Shown: positions 43,666 through 51,251 of the stretch, in pieces
How the letters are laid out: every line of letters begins with the position of its first letter
Position numbering within the stretch: the first letter of the stretch is position 1
Assembly (NCBI GenBank): GCA_050789445.1
Contig: JAILXR010000001.1
Coordinates: 3,224,001-3,288,000 of the forward strand
DNA: 64,000 nt
Direction: 5' to 3'
Source: JAWSVE01 sp050789445
Lineage (GTDB): Bacteria > Pseudomonadota > Gammaproteobacteria > Pseudomonadales > Cellvibrionaceae
The notes under the pieces: model-generated
The model's database searches: none
Told to the model about the DNA's origin: nothing
What the model saw: the letters and a program-made list of their open reading frames with translations, nothing else
Program-made: the position numbers and the translations under genes

Positions 43666-44454
43666 ATGCGATTTAAACCTTTTGTGCTGATGAGTTTGTT
43701 TATGTTCCCTGTCGTGTCATTCTCGGGGGAGATAACCGTTGCTGTTGCATCGAACTTCATCAATCCAATGAAAGTGATAGCAAAAGAGTTTGAAGCAGAA
43801 ACTGGGCATACGGTGAAATTGGTTTTCGGCTCTTCGGGCAAAATATATTCGCAAATAAGACATGGAGCGCCTTTTGATGTGTTTCTATCGGCTGATCAAG
43901 ATAAACCGGAAAAGTTAGTGATCTCTGGTCATGCTGTTGAGGGAACTCGATTTACTTATGCGACAGGGAGGCTTGTTTTATGGGCAATGAATGCAGACCA
44001 ATATGGAATCATGCAAAACACGCCGGAAGAATTGGCATCTAATATTTTTCAGTCAGTTATCGAGGTTGGAGATTATAAATTTCTATCGATGGCAAATCCA
44101 AAATTAGCCCCATACGGTAAGGCTGCACAAGAGGTTGTTGAGGCATTAACCAAAGGAGAATTAGATACTGCTAAAATTGTTCAGGGTGAAAATATTGCGC
44201 AGGCTTTTCAATTTGTTTATAGCGGTAACGCTGATCTTGGTTTTGTTGCGTTGTCCCAAGTGGCAAAAAATAATGTGATCGATGTAGGCTTTGGATGGAT
44301 AGTGCCTGAAACATTACACTCTCCTATTCATCAAGATGCTGTTCTTATCAAGCAAAAAGATATGAGCGAAGTTTCTCAGCAATTTTTAGATTATTTGAAA
44401 AAAGATTCTACGAAAAAAATCATTCGTAACTTTGGTTATTCCTTCATTCATTAA
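43666..44454 (+). CDS. modA: Molybdate ABC transporter substrate-binding protein
   Basis: A periplasmic molybdate/tungstate-binding protein. From ATG 43666 it has a signal peptide (MRFKPFVLMSLFMFPVVSFS), then EITVAVASNFINPMKVIAKE, GSSGKIYSQIRHGAPFDVF and GKAAQEVVEALTKGEL, typical of ModA. An upstream ATG at 43648 would add six residues before the signal peptide. It is first of modABC, with gaps of 19 and 2 bp. I found no ModE-box (ATCG-TATA type) upstream. Confidence 0.92.
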   Translation: MRFKPFVLMSLFMFPVVSFSGEITVAVASNFINPMKVIAKEFEAETGHTVKLVFGSSGKIYSQIRHGAPFDVFLSADQDKPEKLVISGHAVEGTRFTYATGRLVLWAMNADQYGIMQNTPEELASNIFQSVIEVGDYKFLSMANPKLAPYGKAAQEVVEALTKGELDTAKIVQGENIAQAFQFVYSGNADLGFVALSQVAKNNVIDVGFGWIVPETLHSPIHQDAVLIKQKDMSEVSQQFLDYLKKDSTKKIIRNFGYSFIH

Positions 44455-44473
44455 AATAAAAAACGGATAAAGA

Positions 44474-45169
44474 GTGGATATCTCTCAACAAGATCTGTCA
44501 GCGATATGGCTGACACTGCGTCTAGCAACAACAGTGACTATTTTATTGTTACTACTTGGTACACCGATAGCTTGGTGGTTGTCTCGAACATCATCATGGC
44601 TGAAAGCGCCCGTTGCGGCGATTGTATCTTTGCCGTTGGTGTTGCCTCCTACTGTTTTGGGGTTTTATTTGTTAGTGGCTATGGGAGCTGATGGACCCAT
44701 TGGGCGGTTAACCGAGTCTTTGGGGTTGGGATTATTACCTTTTACTTTTTGGGGTTTGGTTGTTGCGTCTTTATTTTATTCTCTGCCTTTTGTTGTACAG
44801 CCTATTCAAAATGCTATGAGTGCTATTGGCGAAAGGCCATTAGAAATTGCGAAAATGCTCAGAGCAAATGCTTGGGATCGTTTTTTTAGTGTCGTTGTAC
44901 CTCTGGCCAAGCCTGGCTTTATTACGGCTGCAATATTGGGCTTTGCGCATACAGTGGGTGAGTTTGGTGTTGTATTGATGATTGGCGGAAATATTCCAGA
45001 AGAAACGCGTGTTGTCTCTGTACAAATTTATGATCATGTAGAAGCGTTAGAATATACACAAGCTCATTGGCTATCAGCTTCCATGTTAATTTTTTCGTTT
45101 GTCATATTGGTTAGCTTGTATGTTTTTAATCATCGCAATCATCAATCGATGGTTTTTAACGGAAGCTAG
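44474..45169 (+). CDS. modB: Molybdate ABC transporter permease
   Basis: A 231-residue inner-membrane permease with five to six helices. The EAA-loop ERPLEIAKMLRANAWDRFF contacts the ATPase, and GEFGVVLMIGGNIPEETRVV is the ModB signature near the C-terminus. Translation starts at GTG 44474 with GGATAAAGA just before. It lies 2 bp before modC. Confidence 0.92.
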   Translation: MDISQQDLSAIWLTLRLATTVTILLLLLGTPIAWWLSRTSSWLKAPVAAIVSLPLVLPPTVLGFYLLVAMGADGPIGRLTESLGLGLLPFTFWGLVVASLFYSLPFVVQPIQNAMSAIGERPLEIAKMLRANAWDRFFSVVVPLAKPGFITAAILGFAHTVGEFGVVLMIGGNIPEETRVVSVQIYDHVEALEYTQAHWLSASMLIFSFVILVSLYVFNHRNHQSMVFNGS

Positions 45170-45171
45170 TT

Positions 45172-46308
45172 ATGTCAGAAACTAACAAAGTGATTAAAGC
45201 TGAATTTTTTTTACAGTATGCAGCTGAAAAAAATCATAATAAAAAAGAAAAAACGGAATCGATAAAGCCATTTTCGTTAGATGTGAATATCGAAATTCCT
45301 TTTTCGGGTATTACAGCAATTTTTGGTCATTCAGGCTCAGGTAAAACAACGTTACTTCGAGCTATTGCTGGGTTAGATGTTGTTAAAAAAGGCCGTTTAA
45401 TTGTCGATGATCATGTTTGGCAAGATAGCGCTAATTCTGTTTGGGTTGATCCTCACCAGCGTTCAGTTGGGTATGTTTTTCAAGAAGCGAGTTTGTTGCC
45501 GCATCTAACGGCTCGGAAAAATTTGATGTACGCGGTGAAGCGTGCTGAGAAAGAATCTTCGCAGATAGATATGAATTATGTGGTCACTTTGTTAGGTCTT
45601 GAATCGATTTTAGATCGAAAGCCGAATCAGTTATCTGGCGGAGAGAGGCAGCGTGTGGCTATTGCGCAAGCGTTATTGATTCAGCCTAAGCTTTTGTTAA
45701 TGGATGAGCCTTTGGCGTCTTTAGATACCGCACGAAAAAAAGAAATCATTCCGTATATCGAAAAGTTAAAAACAGAATTAAATATTCCTGTTATTTATGT
45801 CAGTCATTCCCCTGATGAGATCGCTAGGTTAGCAGATAATCTCGTTGTGTTAGATGAAGGCAAAGTGGTTGCGTCTGGAGAATTAAAAGATACGCTGGCA
45901 CGTATTGATTTGCCAATTAAACTCGGTGATGAAACCGGTGTCGTTATTGATGTGAAAATTGAAGCGAAGGATTTACAGTGGAATTTAATGGCAGCTTCAT
46001 TTTCGGGTGGAAACATTTGGATAAAAGATCAAGGAGAAAAAATTGGAGAAACCGCTAGGCTGAGAATTTTAGCGAGGGATGTGAGTATAACGCTAACTCA
46101 GCATGCTGATAGTAGTATCGTTAATGTTTTTCCTGTGGTTGTTGAAGAGATTGTTACGGATGACCACGAGGGAACAGCATTGATTAAACTTAATGCAAAA
46201 CAGACTCCGATTCTTTCTAAAATCACATTGCGTTCTCTCAAGCATCTCAATATAAAAGTTGGAGCTGTTGTTTGGGCGCAAGTGAAATCCGTCGCGTTAG
46301 TTTTTTAG
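45172..46308 (+). CDS. modC: Molybdate ABC transporter ATP-binding protein
   Basis: A 378-residue ATPase. Walker A is GHSGSGKTTLLR, the Q-loop FQEASLLPHL, the ABC signature LSGGERQRVAIAQAL, Walker B LLLMDEPLASLD, and the H-loop VSHSPDE. The C-terminal about 80 residues form a molybdate-binding MOP/TOBE-like domain (VVVEEIVTDDHEGTALIKLN). It completes a standard high-affinity molybdate uptake operon. The next gene converges 10 bp away. Confidence 0.94.
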   Translation: MSETNKVIKAEFFLQYAAEKNHNKKEKTESIKPFSLDVNIEIPFSGITAIFGHSGSGKTTLLRAIAGLDVVKKGRLIVDDHVWQDSANSVWVDPHQRSVGYVFQEASLLPHLTARKNLMYAVKRAEKESSQIDMNYVVTLLGLESILDRKPNQLSGGERQRVAIAQALLIQPKLLLMDEPLASLDTARKKEIIPYIEKLKTELNIPVIYVSHSPDEIARLADNLVVLDEGKVVASGELKDTLARIDLPIKLGDETGVVIDVKIEAKDLQWNLMAASFSGGNIWIKDQGEKIGETARLRILARDVSITLTQHADSSIVNVFPVVVEEIVTDDHEGTALIKLNAKQTPILSKITLRSLKHLNIKVGAVVWAQVKSVALVF

Positions 46309-46318
46309 CTCGCCTTTT

Positions 46319-47203
46319 TTATTGATATGCCTGAGAGTTAAGGTAACTAATAGTGTCTTTAAATGAAGGGGAGATCTCTCTAAATAGCGTTGAAGCAGAA
46401 ATGAGTGTGTTTGAGTGGGTATTGTTTTTGTAATATTTTTCAACAACATGAACGTTATAGTCACGAAGTTTATTCGCCATACTTTCTGAGTTTTGTATGA
46501 TAACCCGCGTATCTTTTTCTCCATGGATTAAAAGAGTGGGTGGAACTGACTGGCTGATGTAATTAATAGGTTGAGTAATGCTTAAGTCTTTTGTGTTGCT
46601 GAAGATTCTTTTTACTCTTTTATTTGTTAGGGGTAGAAAGTTATAGGGACCTGACCACCCAATCCAGGCTTTTATTTTATTCATAGGAACATTTACGTCC
46701 GACAAGTAATTTGGATTTGTTGCTAACAGCGCTGCTATATGAGCCCCTGCAGAATGTCCCACCAGTACAATCTTTTGATCTGGATATAAAGTTATAATTT
46801 TTTTAATGGCTAAAGCTGAATCTTGGACGAACAATGGAAATTGAACTTCTGGGTATATTCTGTAATCAGGGATAACTACTCGATAACCTTCTAGTGCAAA
46901 TGCTCGGCCTACAAAGCGATATAAATCTTTATTGCCTGAATCCCATGCTCCCCCGTAAAAAAATACAAGGGTAACGTTTTTGTCGTACGTATTAGCAAAA
47001 AAAGATGTATCAGTTTTATCGTCATTTGGCTCGTAGATATCTAGGTTTTGTCGAGGCAGATCGCCATAAGATAAATCTGATGTTCTACTATATCCAGTAG
47101 GAGGTGTTGCGAGATTTAATAGATGTAAAGCACAGCCTTGTAGTAAGACAGTTAGTATTATAATGATGACTAGTGAATATGTTTTACAAGGGTAAATTCT
47201 CAT
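46319..47203 (-). CDS. Alpha/beta-hydrolase esterase, lipoprotein
   Basis: A roughly 294-residue esterase/lipase-like enzyme of the BD-FAE/carboxylesterase type. An oxyanion-loop motif VFFYGGAWDSG replaces the usual HGG, and the nucleophile elbow VLVGHSAGAHIAAL carries the catalytic Ser. The catalytic Asp is likely in LIHGEKDTRV, and His in NNTHSNTL. I start at ATG 47203 (MRIYPCKTYS), giving a leader with lipobox LLQGC. The frame extends upstream to 47302, but that overlaps the divergent gene. It is probably membrane-anchored; the substrate is unknown. Confidence 0.82.
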   Translation of the reverse strand: MRIYPCKTYSLVIIIILTVLLQGCALHLLNLATPPTGYSRTSDLSYGDLPRQNLDIYEPNDDKTDTSFFANTYDKNVTLVFFYGGAWDSGNKDLYRFVGRAFALEGYRVVIPDYRIYPEVQFPLFVQDSALAIKKIITLYPDQKIVLVGHSAGAHIAALLATNPNYLSDVNVPMNKIKAWIGWSGPYNFLPLTNKRVKRIFSNTKDLSITQPINYISQSVPPTLLIHGEKDTRVIIQNSESMANKLRDYNVHVVEKYYKNNTHSNTLISASTLFREISPSFKDTISYLNSQAYQ

Positions 47204-47293
47204 AAGTTTTACTTGGCCTCTCACCTGATTGAATAGTGTTGGTATAATAAAAATGTCGATAGGCCGCTCGTTAAATACGCTTTCAATAAAGAT

Positions 47294-47773
47294 TTGGATC
47301 AATCATATTCAATGCTAATAATATTATTTTGCAGCTCATTTTTGGCAGCTACGATACTCCCATTTTATTCCGAGGTGGTTTTAGTTTCTCTCTTAGCGGA
47401 GAGTAGTGCAAGCCAAACTGGTTCTTCTGTAAAAAGTTTTCCTTGGTCACTTTGGATCGTTGCGACTTTAGGGAATACGCTGGGGGCTGTTTTTAACTGG
47501 ATATTAGGTCGATATTTTCTACATTTTCAAGACCGGCGATGGTTTCCTTTTACATCAGAAAAGCTTGATAGGTCACAAAGGTGGTTTCAGAAATACGGTG
47601 TATGGTGTTTATTATTTTCTTGGCTCCCTATCGTTGGGGATGTCTTTACCTTTGCTGCGGGAGTCATGCGAGTAAACATTACTACTTTATTTGTGTTGAG
47701 CGGTGTAGGTAAGGGGTTGCGCTACGCGATTCTTATATTTTTTGCTGAATATTTTATTGAGAAAATTTTATAA
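47294..47773 (+). CDS. YqaA/VTT-type membrane protein
   Basis: A 159-residue polytopic protein of the SNARE-associated/DedA-like (VTT) group, YqaA type. FLAATILPFYSEVVLVSLLA, ATLGNTLGAVFNWILGRYF and RWFQKYGVWCLLFSWLPIVG are the conserved blocks, with GDVFTFAAGVMRV near the end. The start is either TTG 47294 or ATG 47312 (MLIILF, the more usual family start). Neither has a good ribosome site. Related DedA proteins recycle lipid carriers. Confidence 0.82.
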   Translation: MDQSYSMLIILFCSSFLAATILPFYSEVVLVSLLAESSASQTGSSVKSFPWSLWIVATLGNTLGAVFNWILGRYFLHFQDRRWFPFTSEKLDRSQRWFQKYGVWCLLFSWLPIVGDVFTFAAGVMRVNITTLFVLSGVGKGLRYAILIFFAEYFIEKIL

Positions 47774-48293
47774 ATATAAAATTTTCAAGTTGAGAAGTTA
47801 ATGGCCTGTCACGCTATCAGCATAAATTTTTGATGCTGTTACAGCAATCATTAGTCGTCAAAAGTTATTGATGATATATATGATCCCGATAAATATGTTT
47901 GTCTCAGATGATCTCGGCTATAAAAATCAATAGCATTGTTCAGATATTTGTACTCAATTGTTTTGTTATAACTTAGAGTTAAATCGCTAAGGAGTTAATG
48001 AAGCAGTTACTTATATACGATCTATAAACATTCTATTCCCCTTTAAAAATGTCAAATAATTGTAAATTAATTAAGGTTGCCATTAGGTTTGGTTGTTTAC
48101 TCGTTATAAATAAGTAGAATTCAGTTTCAAATGTAAAGTTGAAAAATAAAGATTCGCTTTTACTAAGAATTTTAATGATTGGTATAACTTTCTGTTAGAT
48201 ATAAAGCACGAAATAGTTTTGTGCAGCCTTTTATGACTTAAATGAATATTTTGTGAGAGGCCGCTTTTACTTATAGGGTTCGTGGGAGTGGAA
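47774..48293. other. Intergenic region before the OmpA/BON gene
   Basis: About 520 bp, markedly AT-rich, with no gene that I can support. Its left edge holds a perfect AT-only palindrome, GAAAATTTTATA-AA-TATAAAATTTTC arms at 47761-47772 and 47775-47786, overlapping the YqaA-type stop codon; it may be a weak terminator. The promoter of the OmpA/BON operon should lie near its right end, but I see no clear -35/-10 pair. Confidence 0.4.
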
Positions 48294-49361
48294 ATGAAAA
48301 ATTTGTTATTAGCATTCGCCATCATTATTCTCATGGGGTGGATTTTTTATTGTACTAATACCGATGGCCCAAGAATCGAAAAAGATTTGATGGAGAGAGT
48401 TTCGGGTAATTTACTAGAGGTTTCTGAAGGTTTTAGAAGCATAAAAGTAAGTGCAGATGTTCGAAATATTACATTAGTCGGTGAAGTTGAATCTCAGTCT
48501 GATATTGATAAAGTGATTGATTTGACGAAAAATGTTTATGGTGTAAAGACGGTTAAAAGTTTATTAACAGTAACACCTAAGCCTGTTGTGAAATTGGACT
48601 ATCAAACAGGCATTCAATTAGATGCGAAGAGGATTGTACTTAGCGGTATGGTTCCAGATAAAGAGTCAAAGCTTGCTTACATAAATATCGCAAAAGAATT
48701 GTATGGTGATCGAGAAGTCATTGATCGTTTAGTTGTCCAGAGCGGTGCGCCTCATCAATGGTCTGAGGTTATGAGCAGTTTATTGAAACAAATGCAGTCG
48801 TTTTTGAGGGGCAATGCAGTTTTGTTAAATAGCACGATTGCCATTTCTGGCGATGTTGATACACAAGAGAAATCTAATTTTGCGATATCTTCACTGAAAA
48901 GCTCTTTAGGCGATGAATTTCGATTAAATCCAAGAATCAATGTTATTACACCTCGCGCAACGACTGTAAAAGCGGATGAAATAAAGCAGCAAGCGTTAAA
49001 TTGCCAGAAGGAATTTGAAGAAGTTTTGAGCTCAGCTGAAATAAAATTTAAAACTAATAGCGATGAAATTCAAACAGAAAGCTTTCCTTTGCTTGATTCA
49101 TTGGTCCAAATAGCCGGTAAATGTCCGTCGGCTTCAATGGAGGTTGCAGGGCATACCGACTCCCAGGGATCAGAATCTTACAATCAGCAATTAAGTGAGA
49201 AGCGTGCAAGTTCTGTTGTTCGGTATTTGGTCTCAAAAGGTGTTATTACTAAACGCTTATCAAGTTCAGGATATGGTGAATCGCAACCTATTGCAGATAA
49301 TTCAACGGCAATAGGTAGAGCTAAGAATAGAAGAATTGAACTGAAAGTTATGGAGAGATAA
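48294..49361 (+). CDS. OmpA-family protein with BON domains
   Basis: A 355-residue envelope protein. An N-terminal anchor helix (MKNLLLAFAIIILMGWIFY) is followed by BON-type repeats at about 30-95 and 105-155, and a weaker third at about 175-218. The C-terminal OmpA peptidoglycan-binding domain lies at about 248-352 (IKFKTNSDEI, MEVAGHTDSQGSESYNQQLS, SSSGYGESQPIADN). ATG 48294 is chosen because GGAG lies 5 bp before it. A GTG at 48282 is upstream of that site. BON domains bind phospholipid or membrane. It lies 2 bp before the next gene. Confidence 0.9.
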   Translation: MKNLLLAFAIIILMGWIFYCTNTDGPRIEKDLMERVSGNLLEVSEGFRSIKVSADVRNITLVGEVESQSDIDKVIDLTKNVYGVKTVKSLLTVTPKPVVKLDYQTGIQLDAKRIVLSGMVPDKESKLAYINIAKELYGDREVIDRLVVQSGAPHQWSEVMSSLLKQMQSFLRGNAVLLNSTIAISGDVDTQEKSNFAISSLKSSLGDEFRLNPRINVITPRATTVKADEIKQQALNCQKEFEEVLSSAEIKFKTNSDEIQTESFPLLDSLVQIAGKCPSASMEVAGHTDSQGSESYNQQLSEKRASSVVRYLVSKGVITKRLSSSGYGESQPIADNSTAIGRAKNRRIELKVMER

Positions 49362-49363
49362 TC

Positions 49364-49999
49364 ATGAGCTATCTACTATCGGAATTATTAGTGTGCTTAA
49401 TTATCGCGGCTATTATTGGCGTAATAATAGGATGGCTATTACATAAAATATTTTGGTGTGATGGGCGAGGCCACATTGATGGAGCTGAATTAGAAAAAAG
49501 TCAGCAACTTGTGTCGCAACTAAAAACAGAAAACGAGAAAAATATAAATCTTTTACATGAAGCAAGTAAGCCCAAAGCGATTAATATCAAGACATTAGAC
49601 GTAGAACAAATTGAGGGAATCGGAAAGGGTTATGGAAAGCGTTTGCGTCAAATGGGTATTTCGACAGTAGAGGCTATGCTTGAAAAAGGGTTGAGTGCGG
49701 AGGGGCGAGCGGATATTGCAGAGACAACTAAACTGAGTGCTGTTGCAATTGATTCTTGGGTTTCTATTGCCGACTTAATGCGGGTTCCTGGTGCAGGAAA
49801 ACAATTTTCTGAATTGCTAGAAGCTTGTGGAATAAAAAATGTGGCTGTATTACGAGCGCAAGATGCTCATTCTTTAGCGGAGAAGATGAAAACCGTGAAT
49901 GATGCTCAGCGAATAACTACGGAAGAGCTTCCGCAGCCGAAGCAAGTTGCGCAATGGATTAGTTTGGCCAAAGAAATGGATATTCGTCTAAAAGCATAG
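49364..49999 (+). CDS. Membrane-anchored helix-hairpin-helix protein (DUF4332-like)
   Basis: A 211-residue protein with an N-terminal membrane helix (LLVCLIIAAIIGVIIGWLLH), a short coiled segment, and a DUF4332-type helix-hairpin-helix region. LDVEQIEGIGKGYGKRLRQM is followed by a second hairpin, ADLMRVPGAGKQFSELLEACG. It is 2 bp downstream of the OmpA/BON gene, so the two form an envelope-linked pair. Whether the HhH part binds DNA or protein cannot be told. A strong terminator follows. Confidence 0.85.
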   Translation: MSYLLSELLVCLIIAAIIGVIIGWLLHKIFWCDGRGHIDGAELEKSQQLVSQLKTENEKNINLLHEASKPKAINIKTLDVEQIEGIGKGYGKRLRQMGISTVEAMLEKGLSAEGRADIAETTKLSAVAIDSWVSIADLMRVPGAGKQFSELLEACGIKNVAVLRAQDAHSLAEKMKTVNDAQRITTEELPQPKQVAQWISLAKEMDIRLKA

Positions 50000-50042
50000 A
50001 GCTTTGAAATATAATCAGGCAGTAACTATTTGTAAATAACCC

Positions 50043-50076
50043 AAAAACCGACAATACAAGTATTGTCGGTTTTTTT
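50043..50076 (+). terminator. Terminator after the HhH gene (bidirectional)
   Basis: A 15-bp perfect stem, AAAAACCGACAATAC with GTATTGTCGGTTTTT, closes on AA and ends in seven T. The A-run on the left lets it serve the convergent glutathione peroxidase gene too. Confidence 0.9.
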
Positions 50077-50096
50077 GTGGAGTGAAAGTGTTGGAA

Positions 50097-50663
50097 TTAT
50101 AAAATTTCTTCAATAGCTTCTGTAAGTTCAACCGACTCGGGTTTAACTTGGCTGCTAAACTGTTTGATGACATTACCGTTTTTATCCACCAAGTATTTAT
50201 TAAAGTTCCAGCTAGGCTTTGATTGCTGGCTCGCTAGGTGCTGAAAAATAGGATGAGCGTTATCTCCTTTAACGGGTATCTCTTCCGTCATTAAAAAAGT
50301 AACTCCGTAATTTTTGTAACAAACACTAGCTGTTTCGGCAGAATCTTTTGCTTCTTGATGAAAAGCATTTGAAGGAAATCCAAGAACCACTAAGCCTTGA
50401 TTCTTATAGCGTTGATGTAATTTTTCCAAACCGCCGAACTGATAGGTAAAGCCGCAGTGGCTAGCGGTGTTAACGAGTAAGATAGGCTTGTTGGCTGTCA
50501 CTTCGCAAACGTTAATCATGTCAGCACTGTGAAGTTTTTTTATGGAATGGTTTAACCAGCTTGGGCAAGAAGAGTCTTCAGCAATAGCATTTCGTGAAGT
50601 GAATGATGAAACTGCTATTGCGCCCACTATGGTGGCAAGGGCAAATAAAAAAACTTTGTTCAC
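50097..50663 (-). CDS. Exported glutathione peroxidase-family protein
   Basis: A thiol peroxidase of the glutathione peroxidase family. The catalytic position is Cys in NTASHCGFTYQFGGLEKLH, and the Trp-Asn pair is in PSWNFNKYLV. The usual catalytic Gln of FPCNQF is replaced: this protein reads VLGFPSNAFHQE. I start at GTG 50663, which has GGAG exactly 6 bp upstream and opens a signal peptide (MNKVFLFALATIVGAIAVSS, ending NAIA). ATGs at 50675 and 50681 lack a ribosome site. Export to the periplasm is therefore likely, with a thioredoxin-like donor rather than glutathione. Confidence 0.88.
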   Translation of the reverse strand: MNKVFLFALATIVGAIAVSSFTSRNAIAEDSSCPSWLNHSIKKLHSADMINVCEVTANKPILLVNTASHCGFTYQFGGLEKLHQRYKNQGLVVLGFPSNAFHQEAKDSAETASVCYKNYGVTFLMTEEIPVKGDNAHPIFQHLASQQSKPSWNFNKYLVDKNGNVIKQFSSQVKPESVELTEAIEEIL

Positions 50664-51251
50664 GTTAAGCTCCATTGTCATTGGTGAGTTCAATATTGAT
50701 GACGGTTTTCAAATATTGGTTTTTAATTTTTTTAGTCATGAATATTTCTATCAGCATAAAACCATGAGTCTAAAAATTTTAAATAATTTTAAAATACAGT
50801 CAAATGTGTCTGTCAATACGGATAAAAATTTCATTTGGATCTGCCCAGACATCCAGATTCTGGATAGATCAAGGAAAAGTACATAGTTGTCTTGGCAAGT
50901 ATTGTGGTCTATCGACCATCTTTACACTAAGACCTGCGTCACACTTATAGCGTTCAAAACTTCGCATCCCTAACAATTGATGGGCAGCCGTTACTTATTA
51001 TGGGCAGCAATGATTTCAAGCAAAGAGATGTAATAAAAACCTCGACACGACCTAGTACTTTGGTTTTATTTTTTTAAGTTATCTTTTGAGCGCGATGGTA
51101 AAAAATACAAAGAAAGCTAACGCAGGAGTAAGCTGGTCGTTGTAATTCGCGAGAGGAGGAATGGTAATACGCTGTTTGTTTTGGATTTACATGTTTTTTT
51201 GGAAAACAATCTAAAACAAACAGCGTATTATGCTTATGGGGAATACGTGAT
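50664..51251. other. Intergenic region before the cytochrome gene end
   Basis: About 588 bp between glutathione peroxidase and the cytochrome c gene (both minus strand). Short open frames here are without ribosome sites and have unlikely composition. It should contain the peroxidase promoter on the left. Its only strong structure is the hairpin at 51165-51230, listed separately. ATGGGCAGC appears twice about 20 bp apart near 50990, which I cannot interpret. Confidence 0.45.
51165..51230. repeat. 66-bp inverted repeat with 23-bp arms
   Basis: TAATACGCTGTTTGTTTT-GGATT (51165-51187) matches the reverse complement of 51208-51230 at 22 of 23 positions. On the plus-strand RNA the odd base makes a G-U pair, so the arms pair completely around a 20-base loop. 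It lies 22 bp beyond the stop of the cytochrome gene. No T-run follows on either strand, so it is not a standard terminator. It could be an RNA-protecting 3' hairpin, a MITE-like element or part of a small RNA. Confidence 0.8.

Noticed and set aside
47761..47786. Strong terminator after the YqaA-type gene
   Set aside because: The palindrome is perfect but consists only of A/T apart from its end bases, so stability is too low to call it a terminator.
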